Below, in pieces: positions 8,880 through 17,216 of a stretch of 64,000 bases of DNA (its first letter is position 1; each line of letters begins with the position of its first letter). The translations under genes and the position numbers were made by a program. Origin of the DNA: Crossiella sp. S99.2 (GTDB lineage Bacteria; Actinomycetota; Actinomycetes; Mycobacteriales; Pseudonocardiaceae); NCBI RefSeq assembly GCF_023094165.1, contig NZ_JALMDK010000004.1, positions 434,001 to 498,000 of the forward strand, given 5' to 3'. The notes under the pieces were generated by a model, which did no database searches, had not been told where the DNA came from, and saw only the letters and a program-made list of their open reading frames with translations.

Positions 8880-9478
8880 GGTTCCTCCCGCAGGCTCGCC
8901 GCGGTGGCGGCCAGCGCGAGCGGTCCGGCCACCACCAGCGCGAGCGGCGGCAGCGTCCACACCAGGATCGCGGCCACCACGTGCGCGGCGGCCAGCAACA
9001 GGAAGGAACCGGGTCCCAGCACGGCTTTGCCGTAGGCGGCGCGCACCGCGGACAGCCAGCCGCGGCCGGTCACCCCGGCGACCGCCGCGGTCAGCGTGAG
9101 CAGCGTGAACGCGCACAGGCTGACCCCGGCGACCAGCCAGCGCAGCACCAGGCCGCCGGGCAGGTCCAGGCCCAGCAACAGACTCAGGTTCAACGTGAGC
9201 AGCGTGCTCGCGGCGACGAAGGCCACCCCGGCGAGCAGGTGCCGGCGCAGGCCGTTGGCGAGGGTGTCCCGGAAGACCGGCAGCAACGCGGGCGAGTCAC
9301 CCTTGTGCCAGCGGGCGATGACCGCGCAGGCGGCGGCGAACCCGGCGGGCAGGGTCAGCACCGGCACCGCGCACAGCGCGACCAGCAAGCCGAGCAGCAC
9401 GGTGTCGGACAGGGCGGACAGGCGGTCCCACCACAGGGTGGGGCCCCGTAGGTGCCCGGCCGGCGTCCGATCCGCCAT
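8876..9478 (-). CDS. DUF624 (YesL-like) membrane protein
   Basis: 200 residues with about five hydrophobic segments. It has the DUF624 layout seen in YesL-type proteins, which sit beside sugar ABC importers of the MalFG type. It lies 6 bp downstream of the second permease gene and overlaps the oxidoreductase gene. Its role is unknown; by context it may assist uptake or sensing of a glycan. The start is ATG 9478. Confidence 0.75.
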   Translation of the reverse strand: MADRTPAGHLRGPTLWWDRLSALSDTVLLGLLVALCAVPVLTLPAGFAAACAVIARWHKGDSPALLPVFRDTLANGLRRHLLAGVAFVAASTLLTLNLSLLLGLDLPGGLVLRWLVAGVSLCAFTLLTLTAAVAGVTGRGWLSAVRAAYGKAVLGPGSFLLLAAAHVVAAILVWTLPPLALVVAGPLALAATAASLREEP

Positions 9479-9484
9479 CGGCGT

Positions 9485-10327
9485 TCACCCCTTCAAGCCC
9501 GAGGTCGCTACACCTTGGACCAGGAAGCGTTGGAAGGCAAGGAAGAAGAGCAGGATTGGCACCAAAGACAGCACCGACATGGCGAACATCGCGCCGTAGG
9601 CCGAGGTGGAGGTCTGGTCGATGAACAGCCGCAGCCCCACCGGGATCGTGTAGTTGTCGGCGGAGTTGAGGTAGACGAGCTGGCTGAAGAAGTCGTTCCA
9701 GGCCCAGATGAAGCTGAACAGCGCGGTGGTCACGATCGCGGGCCTGGCCAGCGGCAGCACGATGTGCCGGAAGGTGGTGAACGGGCCGCAACCGTCGATG
9801 GTGGCCGCCTCGTCCAGCTCACGCGGGATGCCGCGCATGAACTGCACCATCAGGAACACGAAGAACGCGTCGGTGGCCAGCACTTTCGGCAGCACCAGCG
9901 GCAGGAAGGTGTCGATCAGGCCGGTGCGCTGGAACAGCACGTACTGCGGGATCAGCGTGACGTGCGCGGGCAGCATGATGGTGAGCAGGGCGAAGGCGAA
10001 CAGCGGCGCGCGCAGCCGGAACCGCAGCCGGGCGAAGGCGAATCCGGCCAGCGTGCAGGAGATCACGTTGCCCAGCGCGGTGCCGGTGGCCACGATCAGC
10101 GAGTTGCCCAGGAAGGTGCCGAAGCCGACGCCGCCCGCACCCTCCAGGGCCTGCTGGTAGCCGCTGAGATCAATGACCTTGGGCCACACCGTGTCCAGCC
10201 TGCTCAGCAGTTCCTGCACCGGGCGGACCGAGGCGGTGAGCAGCCAGAACAGCGGGTAGAGCACCAGCAGCAGCGCGGCGAGCGCGGCCAGGTGGGTGGC
10301 CAGCAGACGCAGCCTGCGGGCGGTCAT
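9485..10327 (-). CDS. Carbohydrate ABC transporter permease (MalG type)
   Basis: 280 residues with six predicted membrane helices. The binding-protein-dependent permease EAA loop is visible near residues 165-190 (ELDEAATIDGCGPFTTFRHI), the segment that docks on the ATPase. It forms a heterodimer with the preceding MalF-type subunit. The ATG overlaps the upstream stop by 4 bp. Neither a solute-binding protein nor an ATPase gene is adjacent; a shared MsiK-type ATPase would be normal for actinomycete sugar importers. Confidence 0.9.
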   Translation of the reverse strand: MTARRLRLLATHLAALAALLLVLYPLFWLLTASVRPVQELLSRLDTVWPKVIDLSGYQQALEGAGGVGFGTFLGNSLIVATGTALGNVISCTLAGFAFARLRFRLRAPLFAFALLTIMLPAHVTLIPQYVLFQRTGLIDTFLPLVLPKVLATDAFFVFLMVQFMRGIPRELDEAATIDGCGPFTTFRHIVLPLARPAIVTTALFSFIWAWNDFFSQLVYLNSADNYTIPVGLRLFIDQTSTSAYGAMFAMSVLSLVPILLFFLAFQRFLVQGVATSGLKG

Positions 10328-11217
10328 CGGGCGGCCAGGTCGTCGCCGTAGAACACCCAGCGGCGGGCCGAGCGGAACAGCAGCGCGGTGACCAGGGCGA
10401 TCACCAGCAGCAGGATCCAGGCCATCGCGGCGGCATAGCCCATGCGGAAGTCACCGAACCCGCGTTCGTAGAGGTAGAGGGTGTAGAACAGGGTCGCGTC
10501 GGCCGGGCCGCCGCGGCCGGAGCTGATGATGAAGGCCGAGGTGAACGCCTGGAAGGCGTGGATGGCCTCCAGCACCAGGTTGAAGAAGATCACCGGCGAG
10601 AGCACCGGGAAGACCACGCTGACCAGCCGCCGCCACCAGCCCGCGCCGTCCACCGCGGCCGCGTCCAGGAGGTCCGGCGGGATCTGCTGCAACCCGGCCA
10701 GGAAGATCACCATGGGCGCGCCGAACTGCCAGGCGGAGAGCAGCACCACCGCCCACAGCGCCCAGTCCGGATCGTCCACCCAGCTCGGCGTGCTGATGCC
10801 GAGCTGGCCGAGCACCGAGGGCACCGCGCCGCCGCGGTCGAACAGCGAACGCCAGGCCAGCGCGAGGCCGACGCTGGCGCCCAGCAGCGAGGGCGCGTAG
10901 AAGGCGGAGCGGTAGAAGGCTTTTCCCCGGCCGCGCAGGGAGTTCAGCAGCAGCGCGGCGGCGAAGGCGAGCAGCAGTTTCAGCGGCACCGAGACCAGCA
11001 CGTATTTCAGCGTCACGCCGACCGCGGTGCGGTAGCGGTCGTCCTGGGTGAACAGCTCCACATAGTTGTCCAGGCCAACCCAGCGCGGGGTCTCGAACAG
11101 GTTGTAGTCGGTGAAGGAGAGGTAGAGCGAGGCGGCCATCGGCAGCAGGGTCAGGGTGACCGCGCCGAGCAGCCAGGGCAGCAGGAACACGTAGGCCGGC
11201 CACGCGCGCTGCCGCAT
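10324..11217 (-). CDS. Carbohydrate ABC transporter permease (MalF type)
   Basis: About 297 residues and six membrane helices. The N-terminus RAWPAYVFLLPWLLGAVTLT is typical of MalF-like permeases, and the EAA-type loop reads LLDAAAVDGAGWWRRLVSVVF. ATG 11217 is chosen over GTG 11223 because GGGGG lies 5 bases upstream of it. It is the first gene of the operon. A LacI/CcpA-type operator lies about 23 bp upstream, so the operon is probably repressed in the absence of its sugar. Confidence 0.9.
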   Translation of the reverse strand: MRQRAWPAYVFLLPWLLGAVTLTLLPMAASLYLSFTDYNLFETPRWVGLDNYVELFTQDDRYRTAVGVTLKYVLVSVPLKLLLAFAAALLLNSLRGRGKAFYRSAFYAPSLLGASVGLALAWRSLFDRGGAVPSVLGQLGISTPSWVDDPDWALWAVVLLSAWQFGAPMVIFLAGLQQIPPDLLDAAAVDGAGWWRRLVSVVFPVLSPVIFFNLVLEAIHAFQAFTSAFIISSGRGGPADATLFYTLYLYERGFGDFRMGYAAAMAWILLLVIALVTALLFRSARRWVFYGDDLAAR

Positions 11218-11239
11218 GCACACCCCCGCCCGCCGGAAA

Positions 11240-11253
11240 TGAAAGCGTTTACC
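11240..11253. promoter_or_regulatory. Cre-like operator for a LacI-family repressor
   Basis: The 14 bases TGAAAGCGTTTACC match the LacI/CcpA family consensus TGWAANCGNTNWCA at all but the last position. The site sits just before the first permease gene, the usual place for a sugar-operon operator in actinomycetes. No LacI gene is in the window. Confidence 0.6.
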
Positions 11254-11295
11254 AAGGCGGACCGTAAGCGGCGGATCGGGCGGGTGTCAACAACT

Positions 11296-11844
11296 TCAGC
11301 CGGTGATGGAACGCAGCCAGGCATCGGTCTGGCGCTGCCCGCACAAGCGCACCACGGGCAGCGGGGTGGGCAGCAGTTCGCGCACCCTGGCCCGCACCTT
11401 GGGGTAGGTGGACCAGGCCCAGCGGATCACGTGCTCGGGGTCGGTGAAGATGGTGTGCAGCGGCGGTTCCTGCTCGCCGTTCCACAGCAGCTCGCCCCGG
11501 CGGCGGCGCTGGTAGGTCCGCCAGGTCACCCGGCGGATCACGGTGTGCCGGGGGTGGTCCAGCCAGACCACAAGCTGGGCCCGTTCGGCCAGCAGCGGGC
11601 GCACCGAGTCGTACTGCCACTCGCACACCCAGCCCTCGCTGCCGGCGAACTCGGTGACCTCGGCCAGGAAGGTGGGCCGGGGAATCCACTGTGGACCGTG
11701 ATAGAGCGCGTCCAGTTCGATCGCGGGCACCGCGAAGATCCGTGCCAGCTCCCGGACCATGGTCGTCTTCCCGGCCCCGGAGGCGCCCGCGACGAGGATG
11801 CGCTGGGGTTTCTGCGGCAACGGATCGGCCCAGTGGAGCAACAC
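11296..11844 (-). CDS. P-loop adenylate-kinase/topology-modulation-like protein
   Basis: 182 residues. Walker A is GASGAGKTT at about residues 20-28. ELDALYHGPQW and FVAEWQYDSVRPLL-like segments follow the pattern of small P-loop proteins annotated as DNA topology modulation or AAA/adenylate-kinase-like (FlaR type). An Arg-rich lid-like stretch (RRVTWRTYQRRRRGE) is present. It probably phosphorylates a small substrate, but which one cannot be told. The GTG start at 11844 has a divergent neighbour 65 bp away. Confidence 0.75.
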   Translation of the reverse strand: MLLHWADPLPQKPQRILVAGASGAGKTTMVRELARIFAVPAIELDALYHGPQWIPRPTFLAEVTEFAGSEGWVCEWQYDSVRPLLAERAQLVVWLDHPRHTVIRRVTWRTYQRRRRGELLWNGEQEPPLHTIFTDPEHVIRWAWSTYPKVRARVRELLPTPLPVVRLCGQRQTDAWLRSITG

Positions 11845-11909
11845 GGCAAGTAGCTTACTGGCGTACGCTGCGTGTCCGAACGTCTTTAACTCGGGGAGGG
11901 GTCGCTCGG

Positions 11910-12200
11910 ATGCGCCGTTGGATGTTCGCGCTGGCCACCGCGGTGGTGGCCTCCGGTGTCGGGGTGTCGGTCAACGTGGCCACCGAACTGGGCACGAACG
12001 TGTGGGCCTGGGTCGCGGTGGGGGTGGCGACACTGGCCGCGGCGGGGGTGGCGCTGTGGGTGCAGTCCGGCTCGGCCGAGGTCGAGAGCGGCGGCGCGGT
12101 CACGAACTCGGTCAGCGGCACGGTGACCGGTTCGGTGGTGCAGGCCAGGGACATCTCCGGTCCGGTGAACCTGGGCCGTCCGGAGGATCCGCGCCGCTGA
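11910..12200 (+). CDS. Small two-helix membrane protein with C-terminal RHIM/BASS3-like motif
   Basis: 96 residues. ATG 11910 follows GGGGAGGG (11893-11900). Two hydrophobic segments (about 5-23 and 31-51) put the protein in the membrane. The C-terminal tail, residues 66-88, reads NSVSGTVTGSVVQAR then DISGPVNLG. This closely resembles residues 9-25 at the N-terminus of the NB-ARC protein encoded at 28579-30738 (NQISGSVTGHVVQAGTI). The repeat-like G-V-x-G-x-VVQA pattern is the one described for bacterial amyloid signalling sequences of the BASS3/RHIM-like class. A membrane-acting effector is possible but unproven. The Gly after VVQA is Arg here. Confidence 0.65.
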   Translation: MRRWMFALATAVVASGVGVSVNVATELGTNVWAWVAVGVATLAAAGVALWVQSGSAEVESGGAVTNSVSGTVTGSVVQARDISGPVNLGRPEDPRR

Positions 12201-12205
12201 GCCCG

Positions 12206-12240
12206 GCGTGGGCGCGACCGGTGTCCGGGCACGCCCACGC
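12206..12240. terminator. Hairpin between convergent genes
   Basis: A 9-bp perfect stem, GCGTGGGCG (12206-12214) with CGCCCACGC (12232-12240), lies between the stop of the small membrane protein and the stop of polA. It can serve both strands. There is no T-run, as is common in high-GC actinomycetes. Confidence 0.5.
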
Positions 12241-12246
12241 GGTGAG

Positions 12247-14946
12247 TCAGTGCGCGGCCTCGTCCCAGGACTGGCCGACGCCGACCGAGACATCCAGGGG
12301 CACGTCGAGCCGGTAGGCGTTGCCCATGTGCTCGCGTACCAGGGCTTCCACGGCCTCCCGCTCGCCGTCGGCGATCTCCAGCACGAGTTCGTCGTGCACC
12401 TGCAGCAGCATCCGGGAGCGCAGGTCGGAGGTGGAGATGGCCTGGTGCACGCCCAGCATGGCGACCTTGATGATGTCGGCCGCGCTGCCCTGGATGGGGG
12501 CGTTGAGGGCCATCCGCTCGGCCATCTCGCGGCGCTGGCGGTTGTCGCTGTTGAGGTCGGGCAGGTAGCGGCGGCGGCCGAGGATGGTCTCGGTGTAGCC
12601 GTCCCTGCGGGCCTTCTCCACCACTTCGTGCAGGTAGTCGCGGACGCCGCCGAAGCGGGCGAAGTAGGCGTCCATCTGGGCGCGGGCGTCCTCGGCGGAG
12701 ATCCGCAGCTGCTGGGCCAGGCCGTACACCGACAGGCCGTAGGCCAGGCCGTAGGACATGGCCTTGACCCGGCGGCGCAGTTCGCCGGTGACCTCGCCGG
12801 TGGGCACGTCGAAGGCCTGGGCGGCGACGTAGGTGTGCAGGTCCTCGCCGGAGTTGAACGCCGCGATCAGGCCCTCGTCCTTGGACAGGTGGGCCATGAT
12901 GCGCATCTCGATCTGGCTGTAGTCCGCGGTCATCAGCTCCGCGTAGCCGCCGCCGACCACGAAGGCCCGCCGGATGGTGCGGCCTTCCTCGGTGCGGATC
13001 GGGATGTTCTGCAGGTTCGGTTCGGTGGAGGAGAGCCGGCCGGTGGCGGCGATCATCTGGTTGAACGTGGTGTGGATGCGGCCGTCGTCGGAGACCGATT
13101 TGAGCAGCCCGTCCACCGTGGTCTTGAGCCGGGTGGCGTCCCGGTGTTCGAGCAGGTGCGCCATGAACGGGTGCTGGGTGTCCTCGTAGAGCTTCTGCAG
13201 CGCCTCGGCGTCGGTGGTGTAGCCGGTCTTGGTGCGCTTGGTCTTGGGCATGTTCAGCTCGTCGAAGAGCACCACCTGGAGCTGTTTGGGCGAGCCCAGG
13301 TTGATCTCCTTGCCGATCACCCCGTAGGCGTCCTGGGCGGCCTGCTTGACCCGCCCGGCGAAGTGCGCCTCCAGCTCGGTGAGCTTGTCGTCGTCCACCG
13401 CGATGCCGGTGATCTCCAGCTCGGCCAGCACACCGAGCAGCGGCAGTTCCAGCTCGGCGAGCAGCTGCGTGGCGCTGATCCGGGCCAGTTCCTCATCCAG
13501 CGCGCCGGCCAGTTCGGCGACGGCGCGGGCCCGGAGGAGTTCCTTGGTGGCGGCCTTGGCGACGGTCTCGGTCTCGTCTTCCAGGAGGGAGAGCTGACCG
13601 TTGTCGCCTGCGTCCTCGGCGCGCAGTTCGCGCTGGAGGTAGCGCAGCACCAGGTCGCCGAGGTCGAAGGAGCGCTGTCCTGGGCGGACCAGGTAGGCGG
13701 AGAGGGCGGTGTCGGAGGTGAGTCCGGCCAGGGTCCAGCCGCGGGCGCGCAGGGCGTAGAGCGGTCCCTTGACGTCGTGCGCGGCCTTGGGTGCGGCCGG
13801 GTCGGCCAGCCAGGCGGCCAGCGCGGCGTCGTCCTCGGGGGTCAGCGCGGTCACGTCCACGAACGCGCCCTGACCGTCCACAGTGGACAGTGCAATGCCG
13901 GTGAGGTCGCCCGCGCCGCGGGCCCAGTCCCCGACGAAGGAGAGTCCGAGCCGTCCGCCGCGCCCGTGTTCGCCCAGCCAGTCCGCCACCGCGCCCGCGG
14001 CCAGGGTCTCGCCGTTGACCTCGAAGCCTTCCTCGGCCTCGGGTTCGGCAGTGGACAGGGTGGCGAAGAGCCGGTCCCGCAGCACCCGGAACTCCAGCTC
14101 GTCGAACAGCCGGTGCACCGCGTCCCGGTCCCAGGACTGGGCGGCCAGGTCGGCGATGGTGGCTGGCAGTTCGACGTCCCGGACCAGTTCGGTGAGCCGC
14201 CGGTTGAGCAGCACCGCGTCCAGGTTGGCCCGCAGGTTCTCCCCCGCCTTGCCCTTGACCTCGTCCACCCGGTCGACCAGCGCCGCGAGGGAGCCGAACT
14301 CCTGGATCCACTTGGTGACGGTCTTCTCGCCGACGCCGGGGATCTTGGGCAGGTTGTCCGAGGGGTCGCCGCGCAGCGCGGCGAAGTCGGGGTACTGGTT
14401 GGGCGAGAGGCCGTACTTGGCCTGCACCGCCTCCGGGGTGAACCGGGTCAGCTCGGAGACGCCCTTGACCGGGTACAGCACGGTCGTCTTCGGCGTCACC
14501 AGCTGGAGCGCGTCCCGGTCGCCGGTACAGATGAGCACGTCGAACCCGTCCGCCTCCGCCTGGGTGGTCAGCGTGGCGATGAGGTCGTCGGCCTCGTAGT
14601 TCTCCTTGCTCAGGAACGGAATGGACAGTGCGGTGAGCACTTCCTGGATGAGGCTGACCTGCCCGCGGAACTCATCCGGCGTGGCGCTGCGGGTGGCCTT
14701 GTACTCGGCGTAGGCCTCGGTGCGGAAGGTGACCCTGGAGACGTCGAAGGCGACCGCGAGGTGCGACGGCTGCTCATCCCGGAGCAGGTTGATCAGCATC
14801 GAGGTGAACCCGTACACCGCGTTGGTGGTCTGCCCCGTCGCGGTCTGGAAGTTCTCCTTGGGCAGGGCGAAGAAGGCCCGGTAGGCCATCGAGTGCCCAT
14901 CGATGAGCAACAGTCGGCGCGCGTCAAGGCGGTCGGGTTGGGTCAC
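12247..14946 (-). CDS. polA: DNA polymerase I
   Basis: About 899 residues, full length for actinobacterial Pol I. The first 300 residues are the 5'-3' flap exonuclease (LLLIDGHSMAYRAFFALP, EADDLIATL, GDRDALQL). The middle domain has the fold of a 3'-5' exonuclease but lacks the DxE metal ligands at the expected place (LSFVGDWARGAG), so proofreading is probably absent, as in other actinobacteria. The polymerase domain has motif A (TADYSQIEMRIMAHLS), motif B (RRRVKAMSYGLAYGLSVYG) and motif C (LQVHDELVLE). GTG 14946 is chosen because VTQPDRLDARRLLLIDG is the family-like start; an upstream extension crosses the divergent thioesterase gene. The protein acts in Okazaki fragment maturation and excision repair. 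Confidence 0.96.
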   Translation of the reverse strand: MTQPDRLDARRLLLIDGHSMAYRAFFALPKENFQTATGQTTNAVYGFTSMLINLLRDEQPSHLAVAFDVSRVTFRTEAYAEYKATRSATPDEFRGQVSLIQEVLTALSIPFLSKENYEADDLIATLTTQAEADGFDVLICTGDRDALQLVTPKTTVLYPVKGVSELTRFTPEAVQAKYGLSPNQYPDFAALRGDPSDNLPKIPGVGEKTVTKWIQEFGSLAALVDRVDEVKGKAGENLRANLDAVLLNRRLTELVRDVELPATIADLAAQSWDRDAVHRLFDELEFRVLRDRLFATLSTAEPEAEEGFEVNGETLAAGAVADWLGEHGRGGRLGLSFVGDWARGAGDLTGIALSTVDGQGAFVDVTALTPEDDAALAAWLADPAAPKAAHDVKGPLYALRARGWTLAGLTSDTALSAYLVRPGQRSFDLGDLVLRYLQRELRAEDAGDNGQLSLLEDETETVAKAATKELLRARAVAELAGALDEELARISATQLLAELELPLLGVLAELEITGIAVDDDKLTELEAHFAGRVKQAAQDAYGVIGKEINLGSPKQLQVVLFDELNMPKTKRTKTGYTTDAEALQKLYEDTQHPFMAHLLEHRDATRLKTTVDGLLKSVSDDGRIHTTFNQMIAATGRLSSTEPNLQNIPIRTEEGRTIRRAFVVGGGYAELMTADYSQIEMRIMAHLSKDEGLIAAFNSGEDLHTYVAAQAFDVPTGEVTGELRRRVKAMSYGLAYGLSVYGLAQQLRISAEDARAQMDAYFARFGGVRDYLHEVVEKARRDGYTETILGRRRYLPDLNSDNRQRREMAERMALNAPIQGSAADIIKVAMLGVHQAISTSDLRSRMLLQVHDELVLEIADGEREAVEALVREHMGNAYRLDVPLDVSVGVGQSWDEAAH

Positions 14947-15013
14947 GGCGGCGAGTCTAAGGTGACGGTACGACGATTCCCGCGCCACCCGCGCGCGGAC
15001 CCCCGGAAAGGTG

Positions 15014-15439
15014 ATGGTGAGCCTGGTGAGCACGGTCGACCTGAGCAGCTCCCCCGCAGGACAGCTCACGGAGAAGTTGGGCATCGAGATCACCTCGTGG
15101 GACCCGGAGAAGCTGGTCGGCACGATGCCGGTGGAGGGCAATCGTCAGCCCTACGGCCTGCTGCACGGGGGCGCGAGCGCGGTGCTGGCGGAGACGCTGG
15201 GGTCGGTGGCGGCGGCGATGCACGCGGCGCCGGAGCGGATCGCGCTCGGGCTGGAACTTGCTTGCACACACCACCGGGCCGGCCGCGACGGCCTGGTGAC
15301 CGGCGTGTGCATGCCGCTGCACCGGGGCAAGACCACGGCCACCTTCGAGATCGTCATCAGCGACGAGGACGGCCACCGCCTGTGCACGGCCAAGCTGACC
15401 TGCATCCTCCGCGAGCGCCCACCCGGCGACCCCAAGTAA
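15014..15439 (+). CDS. Hotdog-fold thioesterase (PaaI/YbgC-like)
   Basis: About 141 residues. The hotdog signature is seen in PYGLLHGGASAVLAETLGS, where the HGG turn and downstream acidic residue form the acyl-CoA site, and in a central beta strand region (VTGVCMPLHRGKTTATFEI). It most resembles the PaaI / 1,4-dihydroxy-2-naphthoyl-CoA type. It should hydrolyse an acyl-CoA in the cytoplasm; the substrate is unknown. Several starts are close together (GTG 15011, ATG 15014, GTG 15017). It is divergent from polA. Confidence 0.85.
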   Translation: MVSLVSTVDLSSSPAGQLTEKLGIEITSWDPEKLVGTMPVEGNRQPYGLLHGGASAVLAETLGSVAAAMHAAPERIALGLELACTHHRAGRDGLVTGVCMPLHRGKTTATFEIVISDEDGHRLCTAKLTCILRERPPGDPK

Positions 15440-15447
15440 CCGTCCAC

Positions 15448-15500
15448 TTGGCCCAAGTCGCACGCCCACTTGGGCAAACCAGGCGTACGACTTGGGCCAA
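15448..15500. repeat. Inverted repeat cluster after thioesterase gene
   Basis: TTGGCCCAAGTCG (15448-15460) is exactly reverse-repeated as CGACTTGGGCCAA (15488-15500). A third partial copy, CACTTGGGC, lies at about 15467-15475. The unit ACTTGGGC/GCCCAAGT thus occurs three times within 60 bp, next to a much stronger hairpin. It may be a terminator component or a small repetitive element. Confidence 0.5.
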
Positions 15501-15512
15501 CCAGGCGTCCAC

Positions 15513-15563
15513 AACGGCCAACACTCCGGCAGGGTGGGACCCCCTGCCGGAGTGTTGGCCGTT
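15513..15563. terminator. Strong bidirectional terminator hairpin
   Basis: There is a perfect 22-bp stem: left arm 15513-15534 (AACGGCCAACACTCCGGCAG plus two G) and right arm 15542-15563, with a 7-base loop. It separates the convergent thioesterase and livF genes. A further partial copy of the arm (GTTGGCTGTTGTGG) follows at about 15578-15591. Confidence 0.8.
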
Positions 15564-15592
15564 CTTGTACGGGGTGTTGGCTGTTGTGGGCG

Positions 15593-16306
15593 TCAGGCGA
15601 CGCCCAGGTAGGCCTCCTTGATGGACGGGTCGGCCAGTAGCTCCGCGCCCGTGCCCTCCTTCACGATGCGGCCGGTCTCCAGGACGTAGCCGCGGTGGGC
15701 CCGGCTGAGGGCCTGTTGCGCGTTCTGTTCCACCAGCAGGACCGTGGTGCCCTGTTCGTTGATCTCCCGGATGATGCGGAAGATCTGCTGGATGAACTGG
15801 GGGGCCAGGCCCATCGAGGGCTCGTCGAGCAGCAGCACCCGGGGACGGGCCATCAGGGCGCGGCCGATGGCGACCATTTGCTGTTCGCCGCCGGACATGG
15901 TGCCGCCGACCTGGTTCTTGCGCTCGGCGAGCCGGGGGAACAGCTCGAAGACGCGCTCGAAGTCCTGGGCGATGGCCGCCTTGTCCTTGCGGGTGTAGCA
16001 GCCCATCTCCAGGTTTTCCAGCACCGTCATGCCGGGGAAGACACCCCGGCCTTCCGGGGACTGGCAGATGCCGCGGACGACCCGGAGGTCGGCGCGCAGC
16101 TTGGTGATGTCCTCGCCGTCGAAGCGGATGGTGCCGCCGGAGAGCGGGCGCACACCGCTGATGCCGCGCATGGTGGTGGACTTGCCCGCGCCGTTGGCGC
16201 CGATCAGGCTGACGATCTCACCCTGCTCCACGTGCAGGGAGATACCCGTCAGGGCCTGGATCCGGCCGTAGTGCACGGACACGTTGTTCAGCTCAAGCAG
16301 CGCCAT
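15593..16306 (-). CDS. livF: Branched-chain amino acid ABC transporter ATP-binding protein LivF
   Basis: 237 residues. Walker A is GANGAGKSTT (about 34-43), the Q-loop region is CQSPEGRGVFPGMTVLENL, the ABC signature is MSGGEQQM, and Walker B is RVLLLDEPSMGLAP, ending with the H-loop region LLVEQN. The SMGLAP wording is typical of LivF. It pairs with LivG on the cytoplasmic face of LivHM and powers uptake of Leu/Ile/Val or related compounds. Its ATG overlaps the livG stop by 14 bp. Confidence 0.93.
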   Translation of the reverse strand: MALLELNNVSVHYGRIQALTGISLHVEQGEIVSLIGANGAGKSTTMRGISGVRPLSGGTIRFDGEDITKLRADLRVVRGICQSPEGRGVFPGMTVLENLEMGCYTRKDKAAIAQDFERVFELFPRLAERKNQVGGTMSGGEQQMVAIGRALMARPRVLLLDEPSMGLAPQFIQQIFRIIREINEQGTTVLLVEQNAQQALSRAHRGYVLETGRIVKEGTGAELLADPSIKEAYLGVA

Positions 16307-17216
16307 CGTCGGGCACCCCCAGGTAGGCGGCGATCACGGCCGGGTTGTCCCGGATCTCGGCTGGCAGGCCCTCGGCGATCTTCTTGCCGAACTCCAGCAC
16401 CACGATCCGGTCCGTCACGCCCATGACCAGCTTCATGTCGTGCTCGATGAGCAGCACGGTGTACCCGTCGTCGCGGATCTTGCGGATGAGCCCCATCAGC
16501 TCTTCCTTCTCCGCGGGGTTGAACCCGGCCGCCGGCTCGTCCAGGCACAGCAGCTTCGGCTCGGTGGCCAGCGCCCTGGCGATCTCCAGCCTGCGCTGGT
16601 AGCCGTAGGGCAGGTTCTTCGCCTTCTCCGCGGCGCGGTCGGCGATGCCCACGAACTCCAGCAGCGCCATGGCCTTCTCCACCGCGGACTTCTCCTCGGC
16701 GTGGTGCCGGGGCAGGCGGAGCAGGGCGCCGATCACGCTGGTCTTGTGCCGGGCGTCGGTGCCGACAACCACGTTCTCCAGCGCGGTCATCTCGCCGAAC
16801 AGGCGGATGTTCTGGAAGGTGCGGGCGATGCCCAGCCGGGTGATCTGGAAGCGCTTGCGCTTGCCGATCGGCTTGCCTTCCAGCAGCACCTGGCCGCTGG
16901 TGGGCCGGTAGACGCCGGTCATCGCGTTGAAGCAGGTGGTCTTGCCTGCGCCGTTGGGGCCGATGAGCCCGAGGATCTCGCCACGGCGGATCTCGAAGTT
17001 CACCCCGTCCAGCGCCACCAGCCCGCCGAAGCGCATGGTGACCTCGTCCAGCTTGAGCAGGGTGTCCCCGACCTCGACCGCGATCTCCCGGTCGGCGGCG
17101 ACCGCCTCGGCCACCTCCGCCTCGTGCGCGGCCCGCTCCTCCGGGGTCATCCGCTCCAGCTCGGCGACCAGACCGCCCTCGACGACCGGTTCGTCGTCGC
17201 GCTTGTCCGCGCTCAC
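16293..17216 (-). CDS. livG: Branched-chain amino acid ABC transporter ATP-binding protein LivG
   Basis: About 307 residues. An unusual acidic N-terminal extension of about 50 residues (EERAAHEAEVAEAVAADREI) precedes the ATPase domain. Walker A is GPNGAGKTT, the LivG-type RFGGLVALDGVNF start and ARTFQNIRLF are present, and Walker B is LLCLDEPAAGFNP followed by LLIEHDMKLVMG. The start is GTG 17216, overlapping the livM stop by 4 bp (GTGA). It forms the ATPase pair with LivF. Confidence 0.93.
   Translation of the reverse strand: MSADKRDDEPVVEGGLVAELERMTPEERAAHEAEVAEAVAADREIAVEVGDTLLKLDEVTMRFGGLVALDGVNFEIRRGEILGLIGPNGAGKTTCFNAMTGVYRPTSGQVLLEGKPIGKRKRFQITRLGIARTFQNIRLFGEMTALENVVVGTDARHKTSVIGALLRLPRHHAEEKSAVEKAMALLEFVGIADRAAEKAKNLPYGYQRRLEIARALATEPKLLCLDEPAAGFNPAEKEELMGLIRKIRDDGYTVLLIEHDMKLVMGVTDRIVVLEFGKKIAEGLPAEIRDNPAVIAAYLGVPDDGAA

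Noticed and set aside
12208..15621. Forward open frame of more than 1100 codons opposite polA
   Set aside because: It is the antisense shadow of a clear polA; composition is Gly/Val/Asp-rich without domains, and all Pol I motifs are on the reverse strand.
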